Positions 37,154-47,900 of a DNA stretch of 64,000 nt are shown here, in pieces. Source of the DNA: Siphonodentalium dalli (taxonomy: Eukaryota > Mollusca > Scaphopoda > Gadilida > Siphonodentaliidae); contig CP136069.1 in assembly GCA_032622095.1 (NCBI GenBank), positions 163,851,894 through 163,915,893 of the forward strand, written 5' to 3'. The notes below the pieces were generated by a model. The model did no database searches. It was not told where the DNA came from and saw only the letters and a program-made list of their open reading frames with translations. The position numbers and the translations under genes are program-made. Each line of letters opens with the position of its first letter. The stretch's first letter is position 1.

Positions 37154-37825
37154 CATGGAATAATAATGCATACAAGCCTTCAAAATGTTAAGCTATCAAA
37201 GAGTACCAGATCACTCACAAAATAGTGTTAGAATGCGATGGCTGTGAATTTCACTAAGAGAATGAGGTCAATTTTATGTGTAGTCACGTAGGTGTGAATC
37301 CTCTAAAATATGCAGGAATATTACCTTCCCGAAGTGGCTCTTTGGTCAGGACAACCACATACAAAAGTTATAATTATGTCAATTTGTGTATACATCTTTT
37401 TGGCTTCAAGCTGCTCTTAAGTTAGCCCAGGTACTCAAAAAGAGTTGATAATATACTGCTGAAGTTGAACTATGAATGCCATATAGGTGTAAATAGTTCA
37501 CATAATTAAAACTCCCTTGCTTGGCCTGATGTTGGGTACATAGTGCAATGCTTTCTCATTTTTAGTATAGTACGGATATAAACATAGATACTTATTGGGT
37601 CTAAACTTTGGAGTTCATGAGTACTGTTTTGTTGGATAATTTTGTGTTGAATTTTGGAGTTCATGAGCTGTCGTTGAATAATTTTGTGCGAGTGGTGCAC
37701 CGTTCAGATATGCCTCACTATAGAGATAATTTTCGGATTCATGTTCAGGTAGCTTGTGTATTACTGTATTGTCTATAAATGCGAGCAAGCTCAGTTTTAA
37801 AGTTTGAAAGGGTCAAAAGTTTTCA

Positions 37826-37985
37826 GATGCTCAAGTCTGAAAATAGTGTGTCTGTCATTTGCAAAATGAGGTCTCCAGAGGGTGAATTTTGTGATACTAG
37901 CCCGCTGTACAGGATAGCATCACTAAACTCACCCTCTGGGGACCTCATTCTGAAAATGACAGACACATTATTTGAAGACTTGCCA
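37826..37985. mobile_element. Foldback MITE (GAGGTCCCCAGAGGGTGAAT family)
   Basis: Outer GTGTGTCTGTCATTTGCAAA and its inverse, inner AGAGGGTGAATTTTGTGATA arms. Confidence 0.85.
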
Positions 37986-38270
37986 GAAATTTTTATATAG
38001 ATTCCATGGAATTAAATAATAGATATGAATCGAAGACACCTATGTACGGAAAATTATCAATTAATATAAATTTTATTTAGAATTTCTTATGATATTCATG
38101 GGACAGTTTTAGGGGCTATTTTTAGAACAGGGATCCATGCAAAAACATTCAGACCATTACCAAGAAGGAGAACTCTATCTTGTTAGCAGCCTTAATCACA
38201 GAAAATTGTAGATCAGCTAAGAGATTTACAATGAATTACGATAGAAATAAACCATTTTAATATGCCTTTA

Positions 38271-38837
38271 TCTCATATATATTTTGAAGACCTCTGTCTG
38301 TATGTATGTTTGTTTGTTTGTTTGTCTGTCTGTCTGTCATTAATACAAATCTACGATTCTCGACCGATCGGGACGAAACTTGGTACGTGTGTGTAGTTTG
38401 ACCAGGCGGTGAACGTTGTCGTATTGGCGAGCCCGTGCGGCGCCCGCTTCGCGCATGCGCAGACGAGATCTCGGCAACGGGTGGAGCTATCGACTTGAAA
38501 TTTGGTATGTGAATGTGTCTTGCCCCGGATACGAATTTTATCGGGTCGCCGAGCCCGTGCGACGCCAGCTTCGCGCATGCGCAGACCAGATCTCGGAAAC
38601 GGGTGGAGCTATCGACTTGAAATTTGGTATGTGAATGTATCTTGCCCCGGATACGAATTTTATCGGGTCGCCGAGCCCGTGCGACGCCAGCTTCGCGCAT
38701 GCGCAGACGAGATCTCGGAAACGGGTGGAGCTATCGACTTGAAATTTGGTTTTTGTCCAGATCTCGGAAACGGGTGAAGCTATCGATTTGAAATTTGGTT
38801 TTTGAATAGCCCGGACAACGTCGGGCTCATCGGCTAG
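38271..38837 (+). mobile_element. Helitron-like element, copy 1 of a head-to-tail pair
   Basis: Starts TCTCATATATATTTTGAAGA after an A. It then has GTTTGTTTGTCTGTCTGTCT and GC-rich units of about 130 bp (TTCGCGCATGCGCAGACGAG, GGAGCTATCGACTTGAAATT), and ends with the hairpin AGCCCGGACAACGTCGGGCT followed by CATCGGCTAG. The A/TC start and hairpin-CTAG end fit Helitron termini. Confidence 0.82.
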
Positions 38838-39609
38838 TCTCATATATATTTTGAAGACCTCTGTTTGTCTGTCTGTCTGTCTGTCATTAATACAAATCTA
38901 CGATTCTCGACCGATCGTGACGAAACTTGGTACGTGTGTGTAGTTTGACCAGGCGGTCGTCGTTGTCGTATTGGCGAGCCCGTGCGGCGCCCGCTTCGCG
39001 CATGCGCAGACGAGATCTCGGAAACGGGTCGAGCTATCGACTTGAAATTTGGTATGTGAATGTATCTTGCCCCGGATACGAATTTTATTGGGTCGCCGAG
39101 CCCGTGCGACGCCAGCTTCGCGCATGCGCATACGAGATCTCGGAAACGGGTGGAGCTATCGACTTGAAATTTGGTATGTGAATGTATTTTGCCCCGGATA
39201 CGAATTTTATCGGGTCGCCGAGCCCGTGCGACACCAGCTTCGCGCATGCACAGACCAGATCTCGGAAACGGGTGGAGCTATCGACTTTGAAAATTGGTTT
39301 TTGAATAGCCCGGACTTGAAATTTAGTATGTGAATGTATGTTGCCCCGGATACGAATTTTATCGGGTCGCCGAGCCCGTGCGACGCCAGCTTCGCGCATG
39401 CGCAGACGAGATCTCGGAAACGGGTGGAGCTATCGACTTGAAATATGCTATGTGAATGTATCTTGCCCCGGATACAAATTTTATCGGGTCGCCGAGCCCG
39501 TGCGACGCCAGCTTCGCGCATGCGAAGACCAGATCTCGGAAACGGGTGGAGCTATCGACTTGAAATTTGGTTTTTGAATAGCCCGGACAACGTCGGGCTC
39601 ATCGGCTAG
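38838..39609 (+). mobile_element. Helitron-like element, copy 2 of a head-to-tail pair
   Basis: The TCTCATATATATTTTGAAGA start follows directly on the CTAG of copy 1. More units than copy 1 (about five against three). Same hairpin and CTAG end, followed by T. The long minus-strand frames (up to 147 codons) are translations of the 130-bp unit. Confidence 0.82.
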
Positions 39610-39879
39610 TAGACATATAATATACCCCATCGTCAGTTTTATATAGCTATTTGTAGTCTTGAAATCGGGATTTATAAAAATGTTATTGTTGTAATTGTGA
39701 CCCTGAAAAGATAGAACAGCTTTAAAAGGTTACGCAGATTAATATGCCTAAAGCTGCTTTCACAGACCTGCAGCTGTATGCAGCTATTAGGTTAGGTGCA
39801 ATGATACAAACCGTACATATATCACTGTCACTTTAACAGGGTTGTGGCTGATGCATCCAATTTTAAACAGATTTGAAAT

Positions 39880-40059
39880 CTGTTGCGTTTAACTGCCTCA
39901 AACGCGCGTTTAACTGCGTCAAACGCGCGTTTAACTGCGTCAAACGCATGGCGGAAGGTCCAATCAGCATCACAACTACATGAAGATGGCTGGGCGAAGT
40001 GGAAGAAATTAGACAAGTTTGATCCAGAGACCTTTTATAAATTCTGCTTACCACAATGA
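39880..40059 (+). other. Possible exon relic: 21-bp repeat running into an open frame
   Basis: Three copies of GCGTTTAACTGCGTCAAAC run in frame into QLHEDGWAKWKKLDKFDPET and FYKFCLPQ before a TGA. The second part looks protein-like, but I see no acceptor in frame and no family match. Confidence 0.25.
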
Positions 40060-40291
40060 AAGCCTGAAAATAACAGCTATTATGTCACAAGCTAGTCAGC
40101 ACAGTAGCAATAGCTGAGTGCAAAGTTTATGTAGGATGCAGTCAATGGTGTAGGAAGATCCATATTCTCGCTTGGAGATAGATCGAATCCAACAGTTACC
40201 TGACTATCTTCTAGCCAGTGTTCTATTGTATGAAACTCCTTTTGGTGATTATATGTGTTATATCTATGTGTTATATACGTAGCCACATGCG

Positions 40292-40681
40292 TTAACCCTT
40301 TACCCAACAAACCGGCCAAAACCGGCCAAATAAAGCTTCAACAGCCTAAAATATAATCGGTCTGTCTCAATAAAACCATACAAATATGGGTATCATTGGA
40401 ACCGGCTCCTTGACCACATTGTGATAGTTACAGTTATACCCTGTGCCAATGCATTCTCTTATATATGCGAGTCGACCATAGGTCGCCTCGCATATATAAG
40501 AGAATGCATTGGCCTAAAAAAAATCTTTTTTTACCATTTTTTCTTACATTCTTTAACAATTTTATAATTTTTAATGTGTTAAGCCAATGCATTCTCTTAT
40601 ATATGCGAGGCGACCTATGGTCGACTCGCATATATAAGAGAATGCATTGGCACAGGGCCGTTCTGTTGGCTAAAGGGTTAA
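40292..40681. mobile_element. TTAA MITE, CCCTTTACCCAAC family
   Basis: TTAA at both ends and CCCTTTACCCAACA termini. One arm has AAACCGGCCAAAACCGGCCA and a conserved 120-bp segment. Two palindromic cores (CCAATGCATTCTCTTATATA plus inverse) are separated by a T/A-rich spacer. Confidence 0.93.
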
Positions 40682-40935
40682 TGCAATGTTGGCCGCAGTC
40701 TGGGAGAATTCTTTTAATATAGAAAGGCAGGGACCAGCCAAGAGGTTTCAAATGGGGAGAAGTCACTTCTGCTTGTTTGGTTATTAGGAAGAAGTGGAAT
40801 GTAAACAGGGAGAAGTAATAATGGCTGAAGTTCAGTTTACACCCCAACATCTCCCTTATATGATACAATAAGTATCATGCAACATAGGAGCCCAATTATA
40901 AAACCATTATAGTGATTAAAATTTGCAAATATACT

Positions 40936-41319
40936 TTAACCCTTTACCCAACAGAACGGCTCTGTGCCAATGCATTCTCTTATATATGCGAGTCGACCAA
41001 AGGTCGCCTCGCATATATTAGAGAATGCATTGGCTTAACACATATTAAAAAGGATAAAATTGTCAAATAATGTAGAAAAATATTATAAAAAATGTAGGCC
41101 AATGCATTCTCTTATATATGCGAGGCGACCTATGGTCGACTCGCATATATAAGAGAATGCATTGGCACAGGGCATAACTGTAACTATCACAATGTGGTCA
41201 AGGAGCCGTTTCCAATGATATCCATATTTGTATGGTGTTATTGAGACAGACCGAAGATATTTTAGGCTGTTGAAGCTTTATTTGGGCGTTTTTGGCCGTT
41301 TTGTTGGGTAAAGGGTTAA
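40936..41319. mobile_element. TTAA MITE, CCCTTTACCCAAC family, reverse orientation
   Basis: Same structure as the neighbouring copy but inverted. TTAA at both ends and two palindromic cores. Confidence 0.93.
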
Positions 41320-41543
41320 ATATGCTGTTGGGACATGGGCATACTGCTATATGAGAGAGAAGTCACTTCTACCTGGGATAAATGTAGGGAGAGGTGGCAC
41401 ATTTTAGGGAGAAGATGTCTCCCAATTCTCCTTCCAGGCTGGTCCCTGTAGACAGGGTTAAGGGAAATTATGAACGCTACACAGCATTTTCTGCACACAT
41501 ATTTACACTATTTCGTGAGAAGTATACTAACACACCTTGTGCA

Positions 41544-41797
41544 TTAACCCTTTCATGATGGGAGCTGCGCTGGTGCAGCATTAAATATCCTGTGCCAGTG
41601 CATTCTCTTATATATGGAGTCTCCCATAGGGAGTGTTGCATATATAAGATAATGCACTGGCACAGGATATTTATTATTAGGCCAATGCATTCTCTTATAT
41701 ATGCAAGGTGCCCTATGGGTGACTCGCATATATAAGAGAATATATTGGCACAGGGTTTTCGCAAAATTTCAGGAAGCTCCAGTCATGGAAAGGTTAA
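41544..41797. mobile_element. TTAA MITE, CCCTTTCATGATGGG family, abutting a Rab32 exon
   Basis: TTAA at both edges, two palindromic cores, and joining segments GCTGCGCTGGTGCAGCATTA and TTTTCGCAAAATTTCAGGAA. The Rab32 exon starts 25 bp after the right TTAA. Confidence 0.93.
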
Positions 41798-41821
41798 AAA
41801 TTAAAATGTTTTTATTTACAG

Positions 41822-41950
41822 GCTACTTCAGGTGGAGAGAAGAGGGAACATTTGTATAAAATCTTAGTCATTGGAGAGCTCGGAACTGGCAAGACCAGCA
41901 TCATCAAACGATATGTTCATCAGTTTTTCTCACAGCACTACAGAGCGACA
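41822..41950 (+). CDS. RAB32: Rab32 exon with P-loop
   Basis: Acceptor TTTATTTACAG, donor GTATCC; 43 codons, phase 0 at both ends. Contains GELGTGKTSIIKRYVHQFFS and QHYRAT. A TTAA-flanked MITE ends at 41797, so the branch point and pyrimidine tract are squeezed into, or partly supplied by, the MITE end. Confidence 0.96.
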
Positions 41951-44900
41951 GTATCCTTTTTATATTGCTAGTTATCTATTACAGAGAGAAAATGGATCAT
42001 TTCTAGTAAATTTAGAAGAATTCCTCATAATATGGATCTTAATTTTCTTAAGTTATTATTTTGAAAATTGTTCAAACAAACCCTAAAACATTGTTAAATT
42101 TTATAACACTGGATAGACAATTGTTTGCTTCAAACTATTAAGGAGGTTGAGTGACAAATAGAGGATCTCTATGCAATTTATTAGCTGAGTGCACTAAATT
42201 CGATTCAAGTCGAGCTTTAGAGAGACTTGAATCAAATTTAGTTGACAAGGTTATAAATTTGGACACGTCGAGAATCATATATTTTTCAGGTGAAATATAT
42301 AGAGGATATCCACACTTTTTCAGTGGATATGGGTTATATCTCATGAGTGATGACAAAACATTTAATTTCCACGAGTGGCTTTAGCCACGAGTGGAAATTC
42401 AAATGTTTTGTCATCACGAATGAGATTTAATCCATATCCACTGAAAAAGTGTGGATATTCTGTTTATTATATACTTTAGTTACTTGCCTATGGCCCCCAA
42501 TGAATGTCAATACATCAGAATTTTCAAGCTGACACATTACGCCCAAAAAAATAGTCCCATATTTAAAACACTCAAAAAGTATAAATTTTGTATTTATTAT
42601 ATACTTTCGTTACTTGTCGATGGCCCCCAATGAATGTCAGTACATGATGTGTGCAGGAAATCATTCACTATAAAGTATAACCTGACTACACACATAAGGA
42701 TCCATACGGCGCAATAATACCAGTGAGATATCGATAGTGGGATATCATTTATATCTCACTGCTAAAACCTTATAATTCATGGGCAAGTATATAATAAACT
42801 GTTCTATTATATTTTCATCAACTTTTTACGTCAAAATATAAAACGTATCTCCACTCCCAGAAGAGCGGACGGGTTATTCCAGACTCAAGATGTTATCCTA
42901 CTCTCAGTACTGCGTCATGACATCATATTTTCGGTATCCTTGCGTGTTAATTTAACCCTTTACCCAACAAAACGGCCAAAACCGGCCAAATAAAGCTTCA
43001 ACAGCCTAAAATATATTCGGTCTGTCTCAATAGAACCATACAAATATGGATATCATTGGAACCGGCTCCTTGACCACATTGTGATAGTTACAGTTATGCC
43101 CTGTGCCAATGCATTCTCTTATATATGCGAGTCGACCATAGGTCGCCTCGCATATATAAGAGAATGCATTGGCCTAAAAACAATTTTATAATTTTTAATG
43201 TGTTAAGCCAATGCATTCTCTTATATATGCGAGGCGACCTATGGTCGACTCGCATATATAAGAGAATGCATTGGCACAGGGCCCTTCTGTTGGGTAAAGG
43301 GTTAATAGAAATGGCAGTTGATGTTGTAGCTTTAAGAATGTGTTAGGTCTAACATTGTGTTTCAGTGTGGTCTGTGTCTTGCCACACTGGTATAGAAAAT
43401 ATTATAAACACAATAGTTAACTCTTCTGAGTAGTGTACAGTTTTTCTCTCGTGAGATGCGAGGATTATTTTCACTCAGTGAGCACCTCATAAAAATAGTC
43501 CTCTGCATCTCACTCGAGGAGAAACCCATACACTACTCACAGCAGTTAAATATTGTCTATACGGTATAATTCGCGCAAGTTGTTATTTGTTAGTGATCAG
43601 AAAAATTTCAATGATTTATATTGCTAAGGGCCTTGGGGCCCTTTAAATTACCTCAATGTTTCCTTCACTAAACCAAACAGATTGGTGTAGATTTTGCACT
43701 CAAAGTATTAAATTGGGATTCTGATACTATAGTTAGGTTACAACTATGGGATATAGCAGGTAGGTATATACTAACCAAGTTATCCATTTCATGATGGGAG
43801 ATGCGCTGGTGCAGCATTAAATATCCTGTGCCAGTGCATTCTCTTATATAAATGCGAGTCTCCCATAGGTAGCCTCGCATATATATTAGAATGCATTGGC
43901 TTACAAGGTCCCTAAGCTCCCTACGGGAGGCTTGCATATGTAACAAAATGCATTGACCAGGGTTTTCACAAAATTTCTGGTAGCTTCAGTCATGGAAGGG
44001 TTAATTCTGCTTATCAGTTTTACAATACCAATATAATAAAGTTCTGGCATTGTCACATCGATATCACTGCCTTACGCTCTTACGTCACTACGCACGCTGA
44101 TAATACACATGTGTCTTATTAAAAAAATATGAGGCCAGTTTTAGGGGCTAATTATGTGATAAACGCATATTTTACTGCTTCTCATATTCTCATGATAGAA
44201 ACTGTTGGTGACAGTTGGCACTCACAAATCCTGTAAGATTTACATCGTCTTTCGATGTGAAGAAAATGACTTGACCTTCCTTTCCAGGCCAGGAGCGATT
44301 TGGCAACATGACACGAGTATATTATAAAGAAGCTGTTGGTGCTATGGTCGTATTTGACGTCACAAGAACATCTACACTCGAGGCTGTCACGAAATGGAAG
44401 AATGATTTGGACAGTAAAGTGCAGCTTGCAGATGGAACAATTGTACCATGTGTTCTGCTAGCAAACAAAGTAAGTACAGTAATGCTCTAAATAATCGGCT
44501 CCTTAACCACAGCTGAGAGCTTTCCGATGAATGGCAACAAGCCATATTTCCTACTAAATCCTGAAAAATTACCCATAATTCTGCTGTGGTTAAGGAGTCG
44601 ATTAATTAGAGCATAACTGTAGCAGTCAATGACAATTTTGGTAACACTGAAAGTTCCAACAACAATTTATTCGGTGCACTCAATATACATAGCATTCAGT
44701 GGTATACATGACTCACGTTAATCTCATGATTCGACAATGAGACTACAAAGTGTTAACGAAGATGTATCAGCTTCTTATTTTTCTGCATGTCTCCTCATCT
44801 GGTATATATATCTCATCATACAAATAAAATGGTGCCCTCTTCCAATTTAGGAGAGGAGAAATTGATACCAGATTAATTATGTCAATTTACCCAAACTTCT

Positions 44901-47900
44901 GTTAACTGGAATTGTTCAAGTGGATTTGGACTAATAATCATTTTAGTTGATTAGTATGTCTTCAGGAATATCCGTGCATGCAAGGTGTTAACATATCTTA
45001 TGTGCTAAGATCCACTATATAAGTTATTGTGGTGGATTGATGGTAACAGGGTGTGACATTTATGGTTTGGCGTTTATGTTCAACTGAGTCATTCCACGAC
45101 TTGGTTGAACATAGGCTACAATTCATCAATGTCACACCATGTTACCGTCAATCAACCGCAATATAGTATATGTTCTGCCGACATTCCTGATCATTTATAG
45201 CAATTTGACATTTATTCCGAAAGAATGATCAGTCCAAAATGTCGAAATCTCTTATCGGTTTCTTCATAGTTTTTTTGTTCAGCGTAAATGACAAGCCTTG
45301 AAATAGTGTGTCTGTCATTTTCAGAATCAGGTCCCCAGAGGGTGAATTTAGTGACACTATCCTGCTAGCTATGTGGGATAGCATCACCAAATTCACCCTC
45401 TGGGAACCTCATTCTGCTTAAGCCTCATCTGCTATGGGAGATCTAGGAAACTACTTTTCTGCCCAGAATGAAGTAGCCATTGGAAGCAGTGAATATGCTA
45501 TTTATATGAGAGTGATATTTTCCTTTCTCCAGTGTGATCAAGCCAAGGAGGGTATAGTCAACAACACTCATCAGATGGACGAATTTTGCAAAGAAAAGGG
45601 TTTCATTGGCTGGTTTGAAACATCAGCAAAAGAGAACATTAATATAGATGAAGCTGCTAGATTCTTAGTTACAAAGGTCAGTATGTAGCATATATTATAA
45701 CCTTTGTTTAATGGTGCCCACATCAGTATTCAGCATATAGTATTACCTTTGTTTAATGGTGCCCACATCAGTTTAATGGTGCCCACATCAGTTTAATGGT
45801 GTCCACATCAGTTTAATGGTGTCCACATCAGTTTAATGGTGCCCACATCAGTTTAATGGTGCCCACATCAGTTTAATGGTGCCCACATCAGTTTAATGGT
45901 GCCCACATCAGTTTAATGGTGTCCACATCAGTTTAATGGTGCCCACATCAGTTTAATGGTGCCCACATCAGTTTAATGGTGCCCACATCAGTTTAATGGT
46001 GTCCACATCAGTTTAATGGTGCCCACATCAGTTTAATGGTGCCCACATCTGTTTAATGGTGCCCATATCAGTTGTGAGCAATGTGGGAATGCCACAAATC
46101 CTTGAAATAGTGTGTCTGTCATTTGCAAAAATAGGTCCTCAGAGGGTGAATTTTAGTGACGCTATCCCGCACAGCGGGCTGGCATCACTAAATTCACCCT
46201 CTGGGGACCTCATTCGGCTTAGGTCTCATCTTCTGGGAATTAATTATAGTTTCAAAATGAAAATTTGATTATCAAATTGTAGTTTTATGAGTAACAAAGA
46301 CTTATTCAAACCAGATACCATTAGGATTCCAATCCAGCGTGTCCCTTTAATCGCAATATATATATATAGAAGCATTTTTTCATTATGCGCATGCGCAACG
46401 AAACTTCTAGATTCTAACTCTCGTGGAACGGGATTCCACGAGACATACCATCTTCAATTGGCGTCAAAACGTCAAACGATGGTGAAAACACCGAGTTATA
46501 TTAAGTTCATAACAAAGTATAACAATCGGCGGGGAGGAAAGGTGGGCTGGTATCTGGTTTGAATAAGTCTTTGTTACTCATAAAACTACAATTTGATAAT
46601 CAAATTTTCATTTTTTATTTCGTAACGACTTATTCAAACCAGATACCATTAGGATTCTACCAGATTTCGTAGCAATAAACACTCTACTTATCTGGAGGTG
46701 GGCTTAATCAAACATGCATCAAATACACTCACTATTAGTGATTTTCCCACTAATAGCACCAGTGACTACCACTGATTCTTGATGTATGTTCACTATAATT
46801 CCCATAGAGACCCTTACGCACGTATAATATGAAGAACGCATCTACAATATCTCTTAGGATAACCATTTGTGTTAACCCGCCGAAAGAGAGTACATGATGT
46901 ATTAAACGTTAATATTGGTTAGGAGACAAAACACCAAACGTCTCCTAACAATGCAAGGTACATATATCAGAATGATACCTTACATAAGAATATATAAACC
47001 GATAGACTAGACATGGATTAGACATGTACCGGTAGGTGTACACAGTTTACATGTATATAACTATACGCAAGATATAAACAGGTACCGGTATCGGTATATG
47101 ATCAGCTGTAACATTGCGCAGTCAACATGCAGATGAATGTGACCAAAATCATCAAATAAAATCATCCGAAAGTCAATACTGGTAAGCCTGGAAGGACCCA
47201 GTGAATTTCGTGTGGCTATAATTAAACTGGACAAGTAGAATCACTTGACAAGCAACGAGAACCTGTTGAAGAGTATGACCTAAATAAGGTACACGAGATG
47301 GAGAATATCATTTTATCACAGATACCGGATGGTGTGGTTAGTCTCTTCAAAATAGAGCTGGAGACTTACAACAAACCATATGTAAAAAGGCTGTACTAGG
47401 GACAGCCCTGAAAAGTTGTAACTGAACATGATTAAAAACTGATGCCAACTTAGCGTGATCGAGACAAATGACACTTAGTTGCCTCCCGACAAGAACGAAC
47501 AGGTCGACGTTGAGCAAGATGTGTTCAGAATATAGACTTCGGAATAAAGAACGGTTCAGTTCAGTGAAATTATGTTGATGAAGTTGATACCTCGATTCAG
47601 GATTGCCCTGAAGTTTGCCTGTAAATCACGGTAGCGGCGAAACGAGGCGATGACTATGAAGCCACAAGTTTTCTATGGCAATAAGGTCAATGATGCAGCC
47701 CCCAACGGCACAACTGACGTTGATATGGGTAATTTAATTTCGTAAACGATAAATAACAGCTATGCTGCAGGTAACAATGATTGTAGGAGGACGCCTACAG
47801 AAACCCCATTTTAACAAGTGGATTAAGACTGTGTGTACCGGGAGACCTCCAGTATATGTTACATGTATGTCACTCAAATTAAGGCAAAACTCGATGACGT

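Noticed and set aside
38257-39521. Overlapping ORFs of 75-147 codons on both strands (REAGVARARRPDKIRIRGK type)
   Set aside because: All are translations of the 130-bp units of the Helitron-like pair, open in several frames because of GC-rich periodicity.
40434-40868. 144-codon minus-strand ORF containing QCILLYMRGDLW
   Set aside because: It reads through the palindromic MITE core; the same peptide appears at every copy of the core.
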